A stretch of DNA of 64,000 bases, taken from positions 14,513-78,512 of the forward strand of contig JBBQMG010000002.1 of assembly GCA_038328705.1 (NCBI GenBank), in the 5' to 3' direction. The notes beneath the pieces are model-generated. The model was not told the origin of the DNA. It saw only the letters and a program-made list of their open reading frames with translations, and ran no database searches. This DNA comes from UBA668 sp038328705. GTDB taxonomy: Bacteria > Actinomycetota > Acidimicrobiia > Acidimicrobiales > Ilumatobacteraceae. Below are positions 16,391-25,504 of this stretch, in pieces (the first letter of the stretch is position 1; the number at the start of each line of letters is the position of its first letter). A program made the position numbers and the translations under genes.

Positions 16391-17440
16391 ATGCGAGCAG
16401 CCGTGATGAAGGACTGGAAACTCCGAGTCGACGACGTGCCGGACCCGGTGCCGGGGCCGGGCCAGGTGCTGACCAAGGTGCTCGCCTGCGGCATCTGCGG
16501 TAGCGACCTGCACATGCTGCGCCACGGTGAGGAATCGCGACGACTGACCCAAGAACTGCAGGCTGACGCACAGCCCGACGCGATGGGCATGAAGATGTTC
16601 GAGCCGGACGCTGACACGGTGATGGGCCACGAGTTCTGCTGCGAAGTGGTCGAGCTGGGCCCTGGTTGCAACAATCTGGCAGTCGGCGATGTCGTCGTCA
16701 GCCTGCCGGTCGCATTCGACGTCGAGGGCTTACACCCGCTGGGCTACTCGAACCGTTACAACGGTGGCTACGCCGAGCTGATGGTGTTCAACGAACTCAC
16801 CGGCATCAAGGTTCCCAGCGGTCTTCCGGCGGAGATGGCCGCGATGACCGAGCCGCTGGCTGTGGGTGTCCACGCAGTCGCAAAGAGTCGCATCTCTGGC
16901 GGCGACAGCGCAATCGTGCTCGGCGCCGGCCCAGTCGGGTTGGCGTGCGTTGCCGAACTGCGCATGCGCGGCATCGGCCCGATCGTGGTGGCCGACTTCT
17001 CCGCCAAGCGTCGCGAGTTGGCCGTATTGTTGGGAGCCGACGTCGTCGTCGACCCGCGCGAAACACCCGCTATCGAGGCGTGGCGCAAGATCGACGGAGT
17101 ACGGCCGCTGGTCATCTTCGAAGCAGTCGGCGTGCCTGGAATGATCGAACAGGCGATGCGGATGGCACCCAAGGATGCGCGCATTCTGGTGGTTGGCGCA
17201 TGCATGCAGGAGGACCGCATCCATCCGATGTTGGGTATTGGTCGCGAGCTCAGCATTCAGTTCGTGCTCGGCTACGAGCCGATGGAGTTCTCCGGCGCGC
17301 TGCAGGCAATCGCCGAGGGCAAGACCGACCTCTCGCCGTGGCTCACCGGCACGGTTGGCGTGGACGGCGTACCGCAAGCGTTCGCAGACCTCGCTGACCC
17401 CGAACACCACGCCAAGATCCTGGTCGTCCCCGGCACCTGA
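16391..17440 (+). CDS. zinc-dependent medium-chain alcohol dehydrogenase
   Basis: MDR-family dehydrogenase of 349 residues. The start ATG16391 gives MRAAVMKDWKLRVDDVPDP, typical of the group. The catalytic zinc ligand region ACGICGSDLH is near residue 34 and the VMGHEFCCEVVELG zinc-binding motif is near residue 78. The Rossmann GAGPVGLACVAELR is near residue 178. The canonical four-cysteine structural zinc loop is not seen. The substrate is unknown; proteins of this kind in actinobacteria oxidise polyols, threonine or butanediol. Confidence 0.88.
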   Translation: MRAAVMKDWKLRVDDVPDPVPGPGQVLTKVLACGICGSDLHMLRHGEESRRLTQELQADAQPDAMGMKMFEPDADTVMGHEFCCEVVELGPGCNNLAVGDVVVSLPVAFDVEGLHPLGYSNRYNGGYAELMVFNELTGIKVPSGLPAEMAAMTEPLAVGVHAVAKSRISGGDSAIVLGAGPVGLACVAELRMRGIGPIVVADFSAKRRELAVLLGADVVVDPRETPAIEAWRKIDGVRPLVIFEAVGVPGMIEQAMRMAPKDARILVVGACMQEDRIHPMLGIGRELSIQFVLGYEPMEFSGALQAIAEGKTDLSPWLTGTVGVDGVPQAFADLADPEHHAKILVVPGT

Positions 17441-17458
17441 CCTGGCAGACTCGCGGCG

Positions 17459-19555
17459 ATGAGCGACACGTTTCCACGCCAGTACGCACGCACTCAGCGG
17501 TTCACCCTCGGAGACCCGCGCACGATCAGTGTTTCTGCCGACGGGCAGCGCGTGACGTTTGCCCGCAGCCGCGCCGGCGACGACCCCGTGAACTGTCTGT
17601 GGGTCCTGGATGTTGCCACCGGTGAGGAGCGCCTCGTCGGCGACCCGCTGCAGCTGCTGGGCGCGGTCGACGACGAAGCACTGCCGGCCGAGGAGCGTCT
17701 GCGCCGCGAACGGATGCGCGAGGGCGCCAGTGGCATCACCGCCTACGCCACTGACACAGCTGCCACCGTCACGGCCTTCGCGCTCGCAGGAAAGCTCTAC
17801 GTGGCCGGCCTGCTCAGTGGGCAGGCCCGCGAACTCGTCGTCGATGGCCCGGTGTACGACCCGCGGCCGGACCCGGTGGCGACTCGCGTTGCCTACGTCT
17901 GCGGCCGCACGCTGCGCATCGCCGAGCTCGACGGCAGCAGCTGGGAACTGGCCGGTGACGAGCAGCCGGAGACCAGCTGGGGCAGCGCGGACTTCATCGC
18001 GGCGGAAGAAATGGGACGGTATCGCGGCTACTGGTGGAGCCCTGACGGGGCGGCCATCGCGGCGACCCGCGTGGACGTCAGTCCTGTGCAGCGCTGGTAC
18101 ATCAGCGACCCGGCCAACCCCGACCAGCCGGCCAACGAGATGCGCTACCCCGCAGCCGGTACTGCCAACGCGGAGGTCACGCTGCACGTCCTGGCGCTGG
18201 AGGGTGGCACTTCGGAAGTCGTGTGGGATCGCAACACCTACCCCTACCTGTCCGATGTGCAGTGGGCCGACGCCCAGCGATTGCTACTGACCGTGCAATC
18301 ACGCGATCAGCGCTCGCTGATGGTGCTCGAGGCCGATGCCCGCAACGGCAACACCGAGCCGTTGTTCGCCGATGGCGATACCACTTGGGTGGAGCTGGTG
18401 CCTGGCACGCCATCACTCTTGAACCCGCACCTGCACGACGGCGGGCTGGTGATGACCGCCGATCGCGACGGCGTGCGTCGCCTGATGATCGATGGTGCGG
18501 CGGTGACGCCCGACGAGATGCAGGTGCGCGCAGTCGTTTCCGCTAACGGCGACGAGGTGCACTTCCTGGCCAACCCTGTTGACGACGCCACCGTGCAACA
18601 CGTCTGGCGCTGGCGCACCGATGGCACTCTGACTGCCCTCACCGACGAACCAGGTATCCATACGGCGACCGTTGGCGGGTCCACCATCGTGCTGCGCAGT
18701 GTGGTACTCGACGAGCCGGGAGCGGTCACCCGGGTGCTCGACGGAGCGACGATCGCGTCCATCACGCACCAGCCACTCGTCACGCCTAATGTGACTCTGC
18801 ACCACTATGGCGAACACGCGTTGGCGACGGCCGTGCTGCTGCCGGCCGGCCGCTGGGCAGGTGATGACGGTCCGCTACTACCGGTGCTGCTCGACCCCTA
18901 TGGCGGCCCGCACGCGCAACGCGTGTTGCACGCTCACAACGCATACCTCACCTCGCAGTGGTTCGCGGATCAGGGTTTCGCCGTCGTGGTCAGTGACGGT
19001 CGCGGCACACCCGGCCGGGGCACTGACTGGGAGCGGTCCGTCCATCGCGACCTGGCCACCTTCCCGCTGGACGATCAGGTTGCGGCGCTGGAGGCTGCCG
19101 CAGCCGACTTCCCGCTCGACCTCTCGAAAGTCGCCATCCGTGGGTGGAGCTTTGGCGGCTATCTCGCGGCCCTTGCGGTGCTGCGACGCCCCGACGTGTT
19201 CCACGCGGCCATCGCCGGCGCACCCGTCACCGAGTGGCGGCTGTACGACACCCACTACACGGAGCGTTACCTGGGTGACCCCAGCGTCGATGACACCGCC
19301 TATGCCGCCAGTTCGCTGCTGCCGTTGGCCGACCAGCTGACCTGTCCGCTCCTGTTGGTGCACGGGCTGGCCGACGACAACGTCGTGGCCGCACACACCC
19401 TGCAGCTCTCCAGCGCTCTGCTCGCCGCCGGCAAGCCGCATGAGGTGCTGCCGCTGGTGGGCGTCACCCACATGACGCCCCAGGAGGTGGTCGCGGAAAA
19501 CCTCCTGCTGCACCAGTTGGACTTTCTGCAGCGTTCGCTCGGCCTCACCCACTAG
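17459..19555 (+). CDS. S9 family prolyl peptidase, dipeptidyl-peptidase IV type
   Basis: Serine peptidase of 698 residues with an N-terminal DPP-IV beta-propeller (about residues 20-440) and a C-terminal alpha/beta hydrolase domain. The triad is visible: Ser564 in RGWSFGGY, Asp640 in HGLADDNV and His671 in VGVTHMT. The Glu183-Glu184 pair in FIAAEEMGRYRG is the double-Glu motif with which DPP-IV enzymes bind the free substrate amino terminus, which argues for dipeptidyl-peptidase activity. No signal peptide is seen, so a cytoplasmic location is likely. It begins 18 bases after the alcohol dehydrogenase. Confidence 0.92.
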   Translation: MSDTFPRQYARTQRFTLGDPRTISVSADGQRVTFARSRAGDDPVNCLWVLDVATGEERLVGDPLQLLGAVDDEALPAEERLRRERMREGASGITAYATDTAATVTAFALAGKLYVAGLLSGQARELVVDGPVYDPRPDPVATRVAYVCGRTLRIAELDGSSWELAGDEQPETSWGSADFIAAEEMGRYRGYWWSPDGAAIAATRVDVSPVQRWYISDPANPDQPANEMRYPAAGTANAEVTLHVLALEGGTSEVVWDRNTYPYLSDVQWADAQRLLLTVQSRDQRSLMVLEADARNGNTEPLFADGDTTWVELVPGTPSLLNPHLHDGGLVMTADRDGVRRLMIDGAAVTPDEMQVRAVVSANGDEVHFLANPVDDATVQHVWRWRTDGTLTALTDEPGIHTATVGGSTIVLRSVVLDEPGAVTRVLDGATIASITHQPLVTPNVTLHHYGEHALATAVLLPAGRWAGDDGPLLPVLLDPYGGPHAQRVLHAHNAYLTSQWFADQGFAVVVSDGRGTPGRGTDWERSVHRDLATFPLDDQVAALEAAAADFPLDLSKVAIRGWSFGGYLAALAVLRRPDVFHAAIAGAPVTEWRLYDTHYTERYLGDPSVDDTAYAASSLLPLADQLTCPLLLVHGLADDNVVAAHTLQLSSALLAAGKPHEVLPLVGVTHMTPQEVVAENLLLHQLDFLQRSLGLTH

Positions 19556-19567
19556 GTTTCGTTCACC

Positions 19568-19969
19568 ATGAATCAGCGTCTGAAGGATCTGTACAACCAC
19601 GTCTCGGTGCACGCCACTGCCGACCGCGAACACGAGGCAGCCATCGAGTTGCTGCTGCTGGTGATGATGGCCGACCGGCACATCTCCACCGACGAGGTGG
19701 ATGAGATTCGCAACATCAGCACCGACTCGGGTTGGGAGACCGATACCTTCTCGTTCGACCAATACATCGGGCAGGCCTCGGCCCGAGTGCGGGCGGCACT
19801 GTCCACTCACAAGGTGGAAGCGCTGCTCGACGACATCGACGGTCGCGTCGCTAGCACGGTGCTGCGTGCCGCGCTGTTCAGCGCCGCACGCGACGTCGCA
19901 GGCATCGATCATGAGGTCGACGCCGACGAAGAGTCGCTTTTGGGCCAGATCGCAGCCCGCTTCGACTAA
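19568..19969 (+). CDS. TerB-like helical protein
   Basis: Protein of 133 residues, mainly helical and acidic. The arrangement LLLLVMMADRHISTDEVDEIR followed by a second helical repeat with the acidic DHEVDADEE resembles the TerB (tellurite resistance) fold with its paired acidic loops. Only the core MMADRHISTDEVDEIR is quoted as evidence. The function of such stand-alone TerB proteins is unsettled; metal binding is possible. It lies 12 bases after the peptidase gene and is likely in the same operon, and it converges with prmC. Confidence 0.6.
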   Translation: MNQRLKDLYNHVSVHATADREHEAAIELLLLVMMADRHISTDEVDEIRNISTDSGWETDTFSFDQYIGQASARVRAALSTHKVEALLDDIDGRVASTVLRAALFSAARDVAGIDHEVDADEESLLGQIAARFD

Positions 19970-19998
19970 TCGGCCGCGTGCTATAGGCCGAGCCCATG

Positions 19999-20874
19999 TC
20001 ACTGTTTTCGGGTAATCGCAATCCGGTCGTGACCTGCCAGGTCAGGTCGAACTTCTACCTCATCGAAGCCGGCGGCGACCAGCAGCCGATCTACTGCAGC
20101 ACCCTGCCCAGTGCCGATCTCCAACACCAGCCACCCTCCTGGCCGTAGCCACACTGCGGCCCCGACGGCGATCGCGTGAACATGCGCCAGGCCGCCGCCC
20201 TCGGCGTAGAGGGCCAAGGCTGGCTCCCATTCGCGCACCGACTCCTCGACCGCCGGGTCATCATGGGCGATGTACGGCGGGTTGGAGACCACCAGCCCAA
20301 GGCTGCCCTCGAGCGCCGACGGCAACGCCTCGAACCACCGCCCGTGCCCGAACTGCACCGCCGCGCCCGCCATCCCCAGACCCGCGGTGTTCGCGCGCGC
20401 AACGTCAAGTGCGTCCGACGAGATGTCCGTGAGCCACACGTCGACCAATCCGCGCGGCAGCTCGAAGGCCAACGAAAGACCGAGCGCACCGCTACCCGTG
20501 CCCAGGTCGGCAACGGGTATCGGCCGCTCGGGCCACTCGGCCGCAGCGCTGCGCACCAGGTCGATGGCGACCTGCGCGACCAGTTCGGTCTCCGGCCGAG
20601 GTATCAGTACCCGACGGTCGACGAGCAGATCGAGATGGCGAAACGCCCAATGGCCGAGCACGTATTGCAGTGGCTCGCCGGCACGCAAGCGGGCCAGCAT
20701 CGCATCCAGGTGCGCCATCGAACGCTTGGTCACTCCAGATTCGAGCACGTCGAGAAACTCGGCACCGAACGCCCCGCTCGCTTCCTCGCACAGCCACCGG
20801 GCCTGCGGCCGCCCAGTGAGGCCAGCCGTTTCGTCCCACAGCTGACGCCACGACACTGTGCCGTCGATGCCCAC
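19999..20874 (-). CDS. prmC: peptide chain release factor N5-glutamine methyltransferase
   Basis: Methylates the glutamine of the GGQ motif of release factors RF1 and RF2, using S-adenosylmethionine. The 291-residue protein has the SAM-binding motif VADLGTGSGALGLSLA near residue 122 and the catalytic VVSNPPYIAHDDP near residue 190. An N-terminal helical domain carries YVLGHWAFRHLDL and RRVLIPRPETE, both typical of PrmC. It starts 5 bases after its substrate's gene, prfA. Confidence 0.95.
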   Translation of the reverse strand: MGIDGTVSWRQLWDETAGLTGRPQARWLCEEASGAFGAEFLDVLESGVTKRSMAHLDAMLARLRAGEPLQYVLGHWAFRHLDLLVDRRVLIPRPETELVAQVAIDLVRSAAAEWPERPIPVADLGTGSGALGLSLAFELPRGLVDVWLTDISSDALDVARANTAGLGMAGAAVQFGHGRWFEALPSALEGSLGLVVSNPPYIAHDDPAVEESVREWEPALALYAEGGGLAHVHAIAVGAAVWLRPGGWLVLEIGTGQGAAVDRLLVAAGFDEVEVRPDLAGHDRIAITRKQ

Positions 20875-20879
20875 CGAGG

Positions 20880-21944
20880 TCAGTCCTCGCCGGCCAGTTG
20901 CCGCGCACGTTCCTCGGCCGTCAGCGCGTCGACCGTCTCGTCGAGGTCGCCGGCGAGCACATCCTGCAGCCGATAGATGGTGAAGCCGATGCGGTGATCG
21001 GTGAGGCGGTTCTCCTTGAAGTTGTAGGTGCGGATCTTCTCACCACGGCCACCCCCGCCCACCTGCGACCGACGCTCCGCCGATGCCGCCGCGTGCTTCT
21101 CGTCCTGCGCCAACTTCAGCAGCCGCGCCCGCAGCACCACCATCGCTCGGGCGCGGTTCTGAATCTGGCTGCGCTCGTCCTGCATCGTCACCATCACGCC
21201 GGTGGGTTTGTGGGTGATGCGTACGGCGGAGTCGGTGGTGTTGACGCTCTGACCGCCGGCGCCGCTGCTGCGGTACACATCGACGGTGAGGTCCTTGTCG
21301 TCGATCTGCACCTCCACCTCCTCTGCCTCGGGCAGCACCAGCACAGTCGCCGACGAGGTGTGGATGCGACCCTGACTCTCGGTGATCGGTACCCGCTGCA
21401 CACGGTGGGTGCCGCCTTCGAACTTGAGGCGGCTCCATGCCGTATCACCGTTGATCAGCATGGTGACCTGGTTGACGCCGCCAAGGTCACTGTCGTCGTG
21501 GTCCAACACCTCTACCGACCAGCCCTTGGCGGTAGCGAAAGCGCGGTACATGTCGTAGAGGTCGCGAGCAAAAAGGTTGGCTTCTTCGCCGCCTTCCGCT
21601 CCGCGGATCTCCATGATGACAGCGCGGCCGTCGTTGGGGTCCTTGGGCAGCATCAGCAGGCGCAGCTCCTCTTCGAGCTCCGCCAATTCGCCTTCTGTCT
21701 CTGCGAGTTCATCCTTCAACAGTTGGCGTTCGTCATCGTTAGCAACGGTCAGTAGCTCGCGAGCTGCCTGTGCGTCGGCGGTACGGGCGTGGTAGCGGCG
21801 AACGCAATCGACAACTGGGGTGAGGTCTTTGTAGCGACGAGTCACCATCCGCATCTTCGCCTGGTCGTTGACGATGTCGGGGTCGGAGAGGCTCGCCTCC
21901 AGCGAGACGAACTCATCTTCCACGGACTTCAGTCGATCAAACAC
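20880..21944 (-). CDS. prfA: peptide chain release factor 1
   Basis: Recognises UAA and UAG stop codons and triggers peptide release. The 354-residue protein has the GGQ motif in RSSGAGGQSVNTTDSAVR. The stop-codon tripeptide of the RF1 P-x-T type is Pro-Ile-Thr, in HRVQRVPITESQGRIHTSS, which separates it from RF2 (SPF type). Part of the conserved rpmE-prfA-prmC order, although here two DUF genes and one unknown gene lie between rpmE and prfA. Confidence 0.97.
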   Translation of the reverse strand: MFDRLKSVEDEFVSLEASLSDPDIVNDQAKMRMVTRRYKDLTPVVDCVRRYHARTADAQAARELLTVANDDERQLLKDELAETEGELAELEEELRLLMLPKDPNDGRAVIMEIRGAEGGEEANLFARDLYDMYRAFATAKGWSVEVLDHDDSDLGGVNQVTMLINGDTAWSRLKFEGGTHRVQRVPITESQGRIHTSSATVLVLPEAEEVEVQIDDKDLTVDVYRSSGAGGQSVNTTDSAVRITHKPTGVMVTMQDERSQIQNRARAMVVLRARLLKLAQDEKHAAASAERRSQVGGGGRGEKIRTYNFKENRLTDHRIGFTIYRLQDVLAGDLDETVDALTAEERARQLAGED

Positions 21945-21964
21945 CGGTGTGAGAGGTTACGGCG

Positions 21965-22948
21965 TCAGCCGACGGTGACGACGATGAGCGGCGGAGAGGC
22001 AAGCGTGGCAAGGCGGCGTTGGACGTCGAGGGCGTCGCGGGCAGGCAGCACAAGAAGGCATTCAGCGGTGCCGAGCACTGCTCGCGCATCGATCGCAAAC
22101 GGGACGAGGTCGAGGTCGACACCGCTCGAGCACACCACTGCGGCAGAACGGCCGTCAATGGTCGCGAGCGCGACACACGGGATGGGGTCCTTCACGTTCG
22201 GGCGCGGGATCGGCGGGCCCACCGCACGCACATTCGTGGCACCGATCAGCTCAGGCTCGGCGACCAGCCTTGCCCGCAGTGCTCGCTCCTGGGCGAGCAT
22301 GTTGAGTGGATGGCGCGCTGCGCCGAGTTGTCGATGTGTCCTGACGGAGCTCGCAACATCTGCCAGCGCCTCTGCTGTGGGGCGATTGCCATGCAACATC
22401 TGGAATGCTTCGCGGTCATGGGCACCGACACCAACTTCCAACCGGACGTCGTCGGTGTATGCATCGGTGAGAACGCGACATACCTCGAGGCCCTCCACTT
22501 CCCCCGCCAGCACGCCGTGTTCGATGACCGGCAGGGCACCACCTTCGGCAATCACATCGATCCAGATTTCGTGTTCGGGACGGACGGCCGGCGCCGCGAG
22601 CAAAGGCTCGGCCACCGCAGGAAGCAAGGTTCTACCGTCCACGTGCCACACGTTGATCGGGTAGTCGAAGCCCTCCGCCCGTCTGGCCAGCGCACCGGTG
22701 GCTCGATCTGCGAGCACGTGCAATTCCGCAGCCCCGCGGCGCAGGGCCCACGCCAGGGCTGCGCCAAGCCCACGCTCAGGGTGTTCGTCGAGCAGCACCC
22801 ATGCAGCGTGCTCCACCAGCAACGCGGCGCCCGCACCGAACTCGCCGGCGTCGGCAGGCAACACCTTGTCGTCGACGCCGAGGTGCTCGCGCACCAAGGC
22901 CCGTAGCTTGATGGCGTTGAGTTGCGGGCGGCGCGACGGCGGATTCAT
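21965..22948 (-). CDS. conserved protein of unknown function upstream of prfA
   Basis: I do not recognise this 327-residue protein. The ATG at 22948 is chosen because coding character begins there; the frame is open upstream, where it only mirrors the DUF1501 gene. It is soluble, with no signal peptide or membrane segment. It has alternating alpha/beta character, with segments such as FGAGAALLVEHAAWVLLDE, NVWHVDGRTLLPAV and AVVCSSGVDLDLVPFAIDA. It lies 20 bases upstream of prfA and is probably co-transcribed with prfA-prmC, which hints at a translation- or housekeeping-related role, but that is only context. Confidence 0.7.
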   Translation of the reverse strand: MNPPSRRPQLNAIKLRALVREHLGVDDKVLPADAGEFGAGAALLVEHAAWVLLDEHPERGLGAALAWALRRGAAELHVLADRATGALARRAEGFDYPINVWHVDGRTLLPAVAEPLLAAPAVRPEHEIWIDVIAEGGALPVIEHGVLAGEVEGLEVCRVLTDAYTDDVRLEVGVGAHDREAFQMLHGNRPTAEALADVASSVRTHRQLGAARHPLNMLAQERALRARLVAEPELIGATNVRAVGPPIPRPNVKDPIPCVALATIDGRSAAVVCSSGVDLDLVPFAIDARAVLGTAECLLVLPARDALDVQRRLATLASPPLIVVTVG

Positions 22949-22992
22949 CGCAGAGCACGATACGGCGCTCGGCTGGACGGCCGCACCCCCAA

Positions 22993-25491
22993 CTACGCCG
23001 TGAAATAGCCGACGATGTCGACGAGCACGTCGGTGTCGCCCTGCCCACAGACAACCAGGATCCTGCCGTCGGTACCGACCCGGGCGATCACGCTGTTCGC
23101 ACGAACTCCTCCTGCCGCCAAGTTCAGGTTCGAAGCATTGGGCAAGGCCGAGCCGCTGGGATAGACGGTGAGGTAGGTGTCCGATGACGGAGCGACGGCT
23201 GTGAGGTTGATCTGCACCGCTGCGATTCCGGTTGCCGGGAGGCCGTTCGCTCCGGCGATTTGGACCGACAGCGGCGCACCACCGATGCGGGCCTGGGCCG
23301 CACCAATTCCTGAACGAGTGTCGACCACGCGCCGCGGGGACACCGGCAGGTACCGCCCGCCGGTGCCAGCAACGAAGTAGCCGGCGACATCCACCAGAAT
23401 ATGGGCAGACCCATTCTCGTTCCGGATGCGGATCTTGCCGTCCGCTCCCAACTTGGAGATCACCAGGTTTGCCGCGGTCTGGCCAGGGCGAGCATTGACC
23501 GACGAGGTCGTCGGCTGTCCTTCGCCGTTCGGCCACACTGTGAGGAACGTATCGCCGGTCGCTCCGGCGATGGTCACATTCAGCACGGCCGCCGCGCAGC
23601 TCGCCGGCACGCCACCACGACCGGTGACCTGCAGGTCGAATTCATCACCGGGGCCGAATGCGCCCGGGTGCCCACCAAGGTCGCCACGCGTATCGAGCAG
23701 CCGGTCCGGCACAAGCGAGGTCAGCGCGGTGGTGTCGGCCGTTCCTTCGCGGAAGTACCCAACGAGGTCGGCGAGAACATGCGAGCTACCAACGCTGTTG
23801 AACAGGCTGATCGCGCCGTTGGCGCCGACGCCGATCACGGCCAGGTTCGGGACCGCGCCGTTGGTGACAACGTTGACGTTGGATGTCGCCGGCATGCCTT
23901 CACCAGAGCGCCAGGCCGTCAGGTACGTGTCCGACGTGGCGCCAGCCCCGGTGAGGTTGACGACAACCGCCGCGGCGTCCGCCGGCACCCCGCTGAGTCC
24001 GCGCACCGGCAGGCTCCACGTTTCACCAGCCGCAAAGGCGCCCTCGTGGCCTCCGAGCGGTCCCCGGGTATCGAGAATACGTACTGGGCTGAGCGGCACG
24101 AAGCCGGCAGGAGCCCCCGGCGCGGGAAACGTGGGAGGGGACGGCACAACACCGCCGGGCGGGCCGCGGAACACGTCGAACTGCTCGTAGTTCGCGCCGA
24201 GCACAGTGCTTGCGCCGCCACCCAACCACCGGTCGAGCACGGTCGCGTAGAGCGAGCGGAAGTCCACCGCGGAGACCATTCGGTCCCACCGCTTGAGCCC
24301 AGCAAGGTTGGGCTGCACTCCGTACAGACCACCGCGAACCGACGGGCCGATGATGAAGTGGTTGTTCGTGGTGCCATGGTCGGTACCGCTGGAGTCGTTC
24401 GACCAGCTGGTGCGCCCGAACTCGCTGTAGGTCATGATCGTCACGCGTGACCGGTACTGCGGCAGCAGGGTGGCGAAAAAGGCCTGCAACGCGGCATCGA
24501 AGTCGACCAACTTCTCGGTCAGCTCCGCAGGTTCACTGGAGTGGTTGTCAAAGCCGTCGTGACCGGTGTCGATGACGCGCATCCCGAGGTTGGCATTGAT
24601 CAATCGGGCAACCACCTTCATCTTCTTGACAAGGTCGGTGTCGGTCTTGGGGAGGGCCGGCACGAACACAGGAGCCACCTGCTGACCGACATCGATGACT
24701 CCCTTCACGGTGTTGGCGATCGAGTCGTGCCACGGGCCGCGACCGGCGGAAGTACTGGCGAAGTTGCGCATGCCGTCGTACATCCACTGCTGCTGCTTGT
24801 GCTGGGCGTCGTTCGGCTCGCCGCCGAAGCCGACACCCCACTGTGGAATCGCGATCCCGCGCTTGTTGGCGCCGATGAGATGCAGCGGCAAACCTTGGCC
24901 CACCGTTGCGGCGCGGAACGGGTCGTTGCCATTGAGTCCATCCAGCCAGCGACCGATCCAACCGGTGCTGGGCGTGCCATTGCCTGCCCTGCCGTACATC
25001 CACAGCGCCATCGATGTGAAGTGGCTGAGATCAGGGTCCGCGTAGCCAACACCCTGCATGACAGCGACCTGGCCGGCGTCGTACAGCGACTTGAGGTAGG
25101 GAAGGCTGGGGTGCAACCCGACCTTCGCGTCGAGGTGCAGCACGTCGTTCGCCGGGATCGCTATGCCTCCGTGCTGTACGTAATAGGCGGGGTTGGTGTA
25201 CGGCACGACGATGTTGAGACCGTCGCTGCCACCGAATTGACCGAGCAGCACCAGGATGCCCTCGTGGTCGCCGACCGGTGTGGTTGCAAAAGCCTCGCGC
25301 ATGCGCCCGGGTAGCAGGTCGGCGCCGATCGTTTCGCCCAGACCGCCCATCAGCGCACCGGCACCGACGCCATAGCCCATCATCTGCAGAAAGCGGCGGC
25401 GGTCCATGCCGAGCGGGTCGTCGGGCCGATCGATGGCGGGCACGGTGAGAAGGCGCAGCGCGTCGGCAGTGGAGATATCTGGATCAATCAT
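22993..25491 (-). CDS. DUF1501 Tat-exported protein with three C-terminal LxDTR-type repeats
   Basis: Protein of 832 residues. A twin-arginine signal (MDRRRFLQMMGYGVGAGAL) lies near residues 29-47, so the protein is probably exported folded. Residues of about 60-445 form the DUF1501 domain, related to alkaline phosphatase/sulfatase folds (GQFGGSDGLNIVVPYTNP, TYSEFGRTSWSNDSSGTDHG). Residues of about 455-832 hold three repeats of about 125 residues, each opening with RILDTRGPLGG, RLLDTRGDLGG or RVVDTRSGIGA and ending near LVDIVGYF. These are known as cell-surface repeats in actinobacteria. It follows its usual partner DUF1800 by 13 bases. Confidence 0.92.
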   Translation of the reverse strand: MIDPDISTADALRLLTVPAIDRPDDPLGMDRRRFLQMMGYGVGAGALMGGLGETIGADLLPGRMREAFATTPVGDHEGILVLLGQFGGSDGLNIVVPYTNPAYYVQHGGIAIPANDVLHLDAKVGLHPSLPYLKSLYDAGQVAVMQGVGYADPDLSHFTSMALWMYGRAGNGTPSTGWIGRWLDGLNGNDPFRAATVGQGLPLHLIGANKRGIAIPQWGVGFGGEPNDAQHKQQQWMYDGMRNFASTSAGRGPWHDSIANTVKGVIDVGQQVAPVFVPALPKTDTDLVKKMKVVARLINANLGMRVIDTGHDGFDNHSSEPAELTEKLVDFDAALQAFFATLLPQYRSRVTIMTYSEFGRTSWSNDSSGTDHGTTNNHFIIGPSVRGGLYGVQPNLAGLKRWDRMVSAVDFRSLYATVLDRWLGGGASTVLGANYEQFDVFRGPPGGVVPSPPTFPAPGAPAGFVPLSPVRILDTRGPLGGHEGAFAAGETWSLPVRGLSGVPADAAAVVVNLTGAGATSDTYLTAWRSGEGMPATSNVNVVTNGAVPNLAVIGVGANGAISLFNSVGSSHVLADLVGYFREGTADTTALTSLVPDRLLDTRGDLGGHPGAFGPGDEFDLQVTGRGGVPASCAAAVLNVTIAGATGDTFLTVWPNGEGQPTTSSVNARPGQTAANLVISKLGADGKIRIRNENGSAHILVDVAGYFVAGTGGRYLPVSPRRVVDTRSGIGAAQARIGGAPLSVQIAGANGLPATGIAAVQINLTAVAPSSDTYLTVYPSGSALPNASNLNLAAGGVRANSVIARVGTDGRILVVCGQGDTDVLVDIVGYFTA

Positions 25492-25504
25492 CAGTCGTCG
25501 TCCT

